A DNA stretch of 64,000 bases, taken from NCBI GenBank assembly GCA_037783545.1, contig JBBELK010000058.1, forward strand, positions 124,001-188,000. Reading direction: 5' to 3'. The stretch's first letter is position 1. The number at the start of each line of letters is the position of its first letter. The notes under the pieces were generated by a model. The model did not search any database. It was not told the DNA's origin and saw nothing but the letters and a program-made list of their open reading frames with translations. Shown piece after piece: positions 24,101-33,100 of the stretch. This stretch comes from Henricia sp. BOLD:AAB3569 (taxonomy: Eukaryota > Echinodermata > Asteroidea > Spinulosida > Echinasteridae). Both the position numbers and the translations under genes were made by a program.

Positions 24101-27100
24101 CACCGTACATGCCTTTCTGAAATATGGACCTTTTTAACTCGCCCGCCGGACTACAAAGAGAAGGGTTTTGACTCGCCCGCCGCTGTTTTCACTCGCATTT
24201 GGCGAGCGGGCGACCGCTAAGGTCGAACCAGACTGCGGGGACTTTGCGTTGTACTGTTATGCCCCGCAAGTTAGGGCCGGGACCGCGCGGGGGTTGTCCA
24301 AAATGCCCCGCATGTCGGGGCCGGGATTGTGCGGGGGTTGTACTAAATGCCCCGCATGTCGGGGCCGGGATCGTGCGGGGGTTGTACAATAATACCCCGC
24401 ATACCGGGGCCGGGGTATAGCCGGAGATGTACAAAATCAAGTGCCCCGCAGGGCCGGGCACGTAGCGGGGACGTAGCGGGAGTGTCACGCTGGGCCACTT
24501 GGACATCCCCGGCCCAGTCCCCGCTAGTCCCGGGTCTCCCGGGGCCGGGATTACAATTGACAGGTGCATAATTGGCGGTCCCTTCGCTGTTGGATGTGGT
24601 AAATAAATAAATAAATAAATAAATAAAAGTAACCAAAGCAGGTCCCGTGTTGAATTTGTTGATTGTGTGCATCACAATGGCAACGTGAACAGTGATTCTC
24701 TCAAAACAACAACGCTAGGTTACACGTGCTATCGCGGGGTCACGCCAACGCACTGATCGTGAAGACATGTACTACGGGGAACAAGACAAAAATGGACGCA
24801 CCATGATAAAGGTCTATAGTGTTCACCGTAGGAAAGAATGGCATAAAGCAAGCAGACTGTTGGTTGCTAGGCAACGGCAGTGTTGTAGTCGAGTCACCAA
24901 AGTCGAGTCCGAGTCACTTTCCTCGAGTCACGAGTCACTCGGTCGCCAAAATAATGAAACTGAATCTGCTATAGTTTCGTTCACACAATGTGAAATTATG
25001 ACATGCTCGTGCGCTCCTTGCCGGCCTAGTGGGGCAGGGTACATAATTATCATCGTAGTGTGTTTTTCCCAAGAATCATGCATTAAGCGCGCGAATATTA
25101 TATATCTTTTTTTTTTTAAAAATTATGTGACACAATGAGTCACGAGTCATCATGTTTGAGTCCGAGTCATCATGGTCGAGTCCGAGTCATCATGGTCGAG
25201 TCCGAGTCATCATGGTCGAGTCCGAGTCATCATGGTCGAGTCCGAGTCATCATGGTCGAGTCCGAGTCATCATGGTCGAGTCTGAGTCATCATGGTCGAG
25301 TCTGAGTCATCATGGTCGAGTCGGAGTCATCATGGTCGAGTCCGAGTCATCATGGTCGAGTCCGAGTCATCATGGTCGAGTCCGAGTCATCATGGTCGAG
25401 TCCGAGTCATCATGGTCGAGTCCGAGTCATCATGGTCGAGTCCGAGTCATCATGGTCGAGTCCGAGTCATCGTGGTCGAGTCCGAGTCATCGTGGTCGAG
25501 TCCGAGTCATCGTGGTCGAGTCCGAGTCATCGTGGTCGAGTCCGAGTCATCTTGGTCGAGTCCGAGTCATCGTGGTCGAGTCCGAGTCATCGTGGTCGAG
25601 TCCGAGTCATCATGGTCGAGTCCGAGTCATCATGGCCGAGTCCGAGTCATCATGGTCGAGTCCGAGTCATCATGGTCGAGTCGGAGTCATCATGGTCGAG
25701 TCGGAGTCATTTTCCAATGCGACTCGAGTCGAGTCCGAGTCACGAAAAATGTGACTCTAGTCCGAGTCTTGAGTATACAACACTGGGCATTGGCGTACAC
25801 CACGTAGCAACATGTGACTTTCTTTAATAAACTGCACTTCCATTCGGGGTGAAATGTTTAAATGTTAAAATGTTTAAATGCACATACCATTCATTCAATG
25901 GTATTTGTGCCACTACCCTGATTACTGGAGGGTGGTGACCATCTTGTGGAATTCTTTTGTATTTTTGGTATGTCCTCCTGATACAATGTTTTGTTATTCA
26001 TTATCCACCATGACTGTACACCAGATATAAGGGAGTGCTACTTGCTGGTCTAGTGAGTTCTTTCTGTCCTGACTGCCCGTGACACTGCCTTTCGGGCTGT
26101 GCTTGAGCCGTAGTGCTGCCAAGTTTCTGCTAGTTGACTGTCATTTAACACTTATAAGTTACAGTATCGTTTGATAGTGCCGTTTTACAATCCTTTTTAA
26201 CTTTTTGCATTTGTGAAAGTACCTGCCTGAGCACATTGAGCTAAACAATTTGATAATAAAATTAAGCTTGAAGTGCCAATTTAAATAAATTTATTAAATA
26301 AATCAAATGTATACCTGTTGGTTTGAATGCCCTCTGTTGTCCTGAAATTTTATTGTACACCGACTCGGTTACACATGCAAAACCTAATTGAGGGCCGTTA
26401 CTTTGCTAACCCTATGATTACACACCCAGCTACTGTACAATGTATGACCATCACATCTCTGGTAAAATACATGTACATGTAGGCTATTACTTACTGCAGC
26501 CACTGTTAGCAGATCAAAGACCATTGTGCTGTACCTCCATGCATTGGCATTGCCGTACTTTGTCAGACATTCATCTGGAATATGGATCAAAGATAAAAAG
26601 TTAAAATCTTGTGGCAAGGCTGACTGCACAAGCCTCTGTAAGAACTGCTGAGGCAGGGTGCGCCACTCTGCCTGACATGCTTCGATCCTCGAGTCCAAGG
26701 GGGCGGGGTTAATTGGGCAATCTCGGAACCATGCATTATACCAGATGCACTATGATATGTTTTCACCTGGGGTACCGTGGCCGAGTGGTTTGGGTCATGG
26801 ACTCGCAATCATAGGTGAAAACTTGGGGTTGCGAACCTCCCCCCGGCCGCAGTACCTGTGCCCTTGAGCAAGGCACTCAACCACACGACTCCATCCTTTG
26901 GAAGAGATGTAAAGCCGTTGGTCCAGTGTGTTGGGTAACGGTAATATATGCACTTTAAAGATCCCAGAGCATTCTTTCGTGAAGAGCAACGGGATTCCCC
27001 AGTGTCTCTGGCCATTTCTAATTTCTAATTCTTCATGGGTTTCCTCACGCTTGCGAGTGACAGTGCAATGGGCACTTTTGAGGAATCCTTGGTATGAATA

Positions 27101-27112
27101 CCAGAAAGAAAA

Positions 27113-27151
<39 letters not shown>

Positions 27152-30100
27152 GGTTGTGTGGCTTTTTCTTAAGACACTATTATGTAATTTGTTTGTCTCA
27201 CAATAACTCCACATTTACGTTTCGGTGAAAATGCCAAAAACTAGGACTTGAACTTAAAGGGCCTGTGACATCCTAAACAACTTTGTGCCTAAGCTTTGCT
27301 TCATAATGACGGATTACTTGTTCAGCAAGACATACTATTGTTCGTTTGGATGTAAAATCAATAAAAGGTGGCATTTTTCAACTTTGAAGATTTCATTGCA
27401 ATAAATCACAGACAGAGGGCGCTGTTTTGAGTGCATCACATAAGGAAGACAGAAGGGAAAAGTTAAGAAAAAACATAAGACTTCAAGTTGGACTTGTGGC
27501 AAATTGCTGCAGTTTCTACACCCAGTTTTGTCATGGCTTACAGCAGGCAACATGTAAAACAAACTCAAACAACCATGGATTACAAAAGTTACAGGAAAAT
27601 TGAGAAAAAAGTGGAATCTTTTGTGCACAGTTCAATGTGATTTTCCTGTGTTTGCCTCTTGTGACGTCATGACCTTGGTCATGAATATGCATATTTTCAT
27701 TAGCATAAAAACTAAAAACCTTTGTTTTAACCCCCAAAGCAAGCTCCAAATAGGATTTTTATGACTTTAACTGAGTAAAGTGGTTTTAAAGCATAGATTT
27801 CATTGATAAAAATCCTAAATAAGGGGCCCTTTAAACTGTATGAAATATGAAGATGAACTGCGAAAAGGAGAATGGTTGAGTTCATGTGGAAATAGCAAGT
27901 CATTCTTATCTCACCTGCGGTTAATAGTTGAGAAAAAGTTGCTTTCGGGGATGACAAGATGACAAAATGGTTGATGGCTCTTCATGAGTCTGATAAAATG
28001 GAAACATATGAAAGATGGCAAACAATTTCATGTTTGTGAAATAACAAGCAAATAAATAAGTAAATGATATTAAGGCTGTGCCTAACGAATCGAATATTCG
28101 AATAGCATTTTACCAAATCGAATATTCGGTATGCTTTTACCACTCCAAACCAAACATGTCGTTCAGCTAGGAAGAAGTAAAAACTTTTTCCTTTGCCGAA
28201 ACGGCTGCTTTGATGTCATATTTGCATCCAACCACGAATCCAGTGTACAAGGGCCGACGATAATTTCTGCAAAAACCTCTTCGGGCAAGAGACTGCTATG
28301 CAAGTTACAACATAAAGTCTGTAGTTTGAGCACAGATTATTTTTTGAGGAGGAAAATTTGGCCATAAAAAGGCTGCTGTATTCCTGTGAGCTGCGAGTTC
28401 GGATGTGCCAAAATCAATTAATTTCACCGCAAACTTTTTGGTCAAAATCTTAGGAAAACATTCATGCATCGAATATCGAATATTCGATCGAAAATGAAAC
28501 CGATTTTTCGAATAGTAAACTATTGCACAATCCTAAAGGATATGTTGGATTTGAATAATAATAATAATATACTCGCACATCCACCCTGCAGAGTGCTCAA
28601 GGCGCTGTAAACAACAAGTAATTAATTCTTGAAAAATTTGCGACATCAAGTAAGTGATTTAATTGAACCTAGTTGTACAGTGGCATGATCCGAGTTCAAG
28701 TAGCAATGAATTCTAAAGTGTATAGTGTATAGTGGTACTTTCCTCGCCTTCCACCTCTGTGGCCCTGGTTCGAATCCCGTCCAGGTCAGTATGTGGATTA
28801 GGTTCTCATTTCCTGCTTGCTGATTCCATGGGGTTTCCCCTGTACAGAATTGTGTAAGGGATTTCCTCCCACCTCTAAAACTGATAATTTCTTCATCGTC
28901 TTCTCTTCACAGGTTTCTTCAGGCTAATGAGCTACAGTGCCTCGGGCACTTTTGAGGAATCCTTGGTTTCAATACCAGAAATAATGAATATAATAATAAT
29001 AATTTAAATAAACTGCATGTTCATCCTTTATACAAATGGCTGGGCAATTCCGTAGTGACTGACGTTACAGGTTTTGTATTCCCCAGGTTAATCAAGGGTG
29101 ATCCCCAACTTCTATCTAACTGAATAGCTAAGCCCCCATAGCTGTTAAAATAACTGTCACTTTGTTTACTAATGCAATATTGTATGCAGGGGAGCTCATT
29201 AAATGTGCGTGACTGACGTTACAAAAAAAGGACATGCAAAAAAATCAATCATCTTTATTTTCAATTTCTTCTCAAACTAATGATACATTCAAAATGGTTA
29301 TTTTACCCCTCAAAATAGAAGAGTTGGACCTAACAAACACACCATTTGGAGTCAGAAATATTGCATCAGTATATGTGTACACATGAAAATATGCGTGACT
29401 GACGTTACATGTGACTGACGTTACATTTTCTGTCATTACAACTTATAACAAAAACGTGGATACCACAATACCTACAAAACGGACAATACAAAGTGTCCTA
29501 TACAAATTTACAACCTTAAAGGCATACTCTAACCATCCTAAGTAGTTTCTAATAAATTTGGGTTGTTTTTTTTTCCCTCATGTCCACCTATTTGCGGAAT
29601 TGCCCGGCTATGGTACTGATGATTGTTATCATAATCCACCTATTGATGGCCATAACAGCTACATACATCTATCCAGTCTTACCATAGTATCCATAGACCT
29701 GGGTGGTTTGTCGACATTCATGGTTGCCACGTAGTAGCGTGATACGATCAGGCCATTTTGCCTTGAGAGTAAGTAACCTAGTGAAGGTTTCTAGGCTGTA
29801 GTAACCACGGTCTACGAAGTCACCCTGAGAACAAATGTGGATTGAGAGATGGTAATTCCCAAAAGTAGGGGTCCAAAAGTGTGACCTGCTTTTTAAGATT
29901 TCCAAGTGTTTTTAGTGATTAAATGTGGTTTCCCAGTAAAAAATAATTATTTTTATTTTAACAAATGCCACTTAAATTTAAAGGCACATGCTCGTCAGCA
30001 ATGCGCGCGCGCCAAATTCGTGCCACGAAATAAGCAGCTCCATGCTTTTGCTGTGGAGCTGCGTATTTCCTGGCACAACTTTGGCACGCGCGCAATGCTG

Positions 30101-33100
30101 GCGAGCCTGTGCCTTTAATGTTTGTGTGTAGATATGGCCAATTTTCGTTGGCGTAGGTAACCCGGGACACCAAACTCCTATTCAATACCATGGAACAAAT
30201 TATAAGCCTTTATGGTCTTTTGTTTTAAATATTGTTCAGGAATCAGAGAACAAAATATTTAAGAAAATGATGCTGCCCCCTATAAACACAGGCCACAGTC
30301 CATTACTAAGAATTTGTGATCATGAGTGGTGATCTTCGAAGCAGAGAGTGTCGTACGTAACTGGGACACCAAAAATGTTGGACCCCTAATTTTAGGAATT
30401 ACCCAGATATGCGATTTAATTATCTTGCATCGGGAAATGTATATTAATTAGGGTTTGTTTTTCCCTACCTGACGTAACTTCATTAGCCCTGTATACGACT
30501 TCCTGCATACTAAGCACACATCTTAACTACTCAATCACATACAGGATGCTCAACACTGGCCAGCTCTGTGGTGAAGTGGATAAGACGTCTGCCTAATAAT
30601 ATGCAGGAGGCCGTGGGTTCGAGTCCTACCTGAGCAAGCTATGAAGTTTTTTTCATAGTGTCTCGTGGAAGCTAGCACTATACTAGTTAGTATAAGGGCA
30701 AAACAAACCCTAATTAAAAACTGTGGATGCATTATACTGGTTAAGATTTTTTCCAGAAAATGGATTGATTATTCTAAGCTAACAATCATATAAAAAAAAG
30801 CCTCCCCATAATTCTATCCATGGGAAGAAAGCTAGGAAATTTGCAATCTTTGGTGTGATCACTGCAATATATTCTTTATGGAACTGGATAAATTAGTTTA
30901 CAAAACATTGGTGGTTTTTTGACAATATTCTTCAAAATATAGGGATGGAGAGCGCAAAATTTCAGAAGGGTAATGGGAAAAATATGACATTGGTATCAAA
31001 ATCTGAACACCCATGGGAAAAATGGGGGTGCCTCGAAAATGTGATTTGAACACGCTCCTTTGACAGACGACTTAAAGGCAGTATACATGATTGGTATCTT
31101 GAAAATCGGAAATGTTCACAGATTTACACCTATTCTTACACAATATATAAACATGATGACCGTAGAAAACTTCCCCTGAAATGGTTTTGTCTGAAGTGCT
31201 ATAGTCTTTGAAAAATTAGTAAAACGATTAGTTTTCGTCTCATGAGACGAAAATTCAAATCGCCCCAAAACCATTTCGCCCAAGTGCCATTTCGACCCCA
31301 AACCACTTCGCCCAAGTGCCATTTCACCCCAAATCACTTCGTCCAAACACTACATCACCCAAATGCCACTCGCCCCAAAACGATACTTCTTGCACAGGCC
31401 GTGGTTCAGGGTGAAATGGTTCAGGGCGAAGTGGTTTTTGGGGCGAAATGGCTGCAAACCCTTTTTTGCCTGTTTTATCAAAAGTTAAACGAAGTACAGG
31501 CTGGTTTTTGCTCAGGTTGGTTTTAATTATGCATACCTTCAATCACACAGGGGGATAAAACTATTTGTAACAGTTTACCAAAAACTATGGATGCTAGGAT
31601 AGGGCAACAATTTGTGTGTAAAAAAGGTATATTAGGGCGACACGCTCAATAGGGCGACATTTTGGTGTCGCCCTAATATTTTCTTTTTTTAAAATCATTT
31701 TTTTAGGTCAAAAACCATTTTATTTTTAATCGAGAACCATTTTTATTAGGTCTAGAACCGTCTCTTACATGTAGGTCTGTGACCATCTTTGGAAGCTTTG
31801 GGTAGAAAAATAAGGTGTCATTTTGAGTGATTCTTGCCGAAATTTTGGTGGTTCCCGGGGAGAGTCTTCCCGAAATGTCGCCCTATTGCTGCATCCAGAG
31901 TTCTTACAATCATAATACTATCTTTAAGTGTTACTCCAGTTACCTGGGTCTAAACATTCACTGGTAAATCTAAAACATCAATTTCTAAAGCACAGGGTAA
32001 CAGTTCACTGGTTTCAGTGTAGACCTAGTAACCTTGGCAACAGTTTCACTTTAGTAGTCTTTTATTCCACTTTCAAATGGAGGTGCAGTTTACAAAGTCA
32101 CATACTAAGCTGTTGTTGCTACGTGGCACATGTCGTTGCCACGTGCACCACACATAGACAAACATTTAGTCTGGTCAAGTGGATATTAAGTGTGCATGTG
32201 AAAGGAAGTACGTTCGTCATCAGGACACCAGACACTAATATTAATGTGAAACATGCAAAAGGCTAATTAGCTACTCCTGCAGCCGATTTCACGAATCCTT
32301 GCGTATAAGCCCGCTTAATTGCGCAACTTTTTATTGCGTAAGTTGCACAACATTCCTGTGATAATTACACGCAAGCCTATGGGCTTATGCCATTTTTAAA
32401 TGTTGCGCAAGCTACGCATTTTTTTGGTAAAATCGGCTGCAAGAAACGTCAAGAATAGTCAATGTCATTCAAAAGTGTAGTTGGTGATAGGCCTACCTAC
32501 CATGAATACGTAGTTGGTGTCCGGGACCTGGCCACCACATCTGAATAATTCTTCCAAATCGTAGAACTGAAATAAAAGTACATCGTGTAAATTATGATAG
32601 TTTCGGTATTAGTGATTAGAGACGATAAACTGAAAGCCCCATTACATTTTACAATAATGCACCAAAATTTAACTTCATGAAAAACAGGCTTTCTCAAAGC
32701 GTTGATGGCAATGGTAACAAACACAATTTCTTTTTTTTGGGTCCAAGTTAGCAACTGATGAACATGGTTGCAAAAGCAAATCAATGCATAGTTCCGACCT
32801 GTCAATCAAGCCGAACCCGCGACCAATCACAACAGAGCTAGCAGACGGCGCCCACAAAGGTCAAAGTGATGCAATCATCACAAACAATCCGCGATGTTCT
32901 GCCCATACAGTTTGTATGTTGTATGCGCCATTGACCGGGTGAATTTTGGTTTCAATGTCGGGCGATTCGCTGTTCAAAGGTAGGAAAGCGCATTTTTATG
33001 AAAGATATGTCATCCCTGCATTACTAGCCCTTCGCTCAGTGTGTGCTACGGTAACTGTCGACCTCAAAACATAAATACCGTTGGGTTTTCTCCAATGAAT

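Noticed and set aside
25141-25740. CRISPR array
   Set aside because: Repeats are contiguous without spacers, and the DNA is eukaryotic with introns.
25152-25827. Three overlapping 171-200 codon frames as protein genes
   Set aside because: They are the same 20-bp minisatellite read in three phases; no start context, domain or splice signal supports them.
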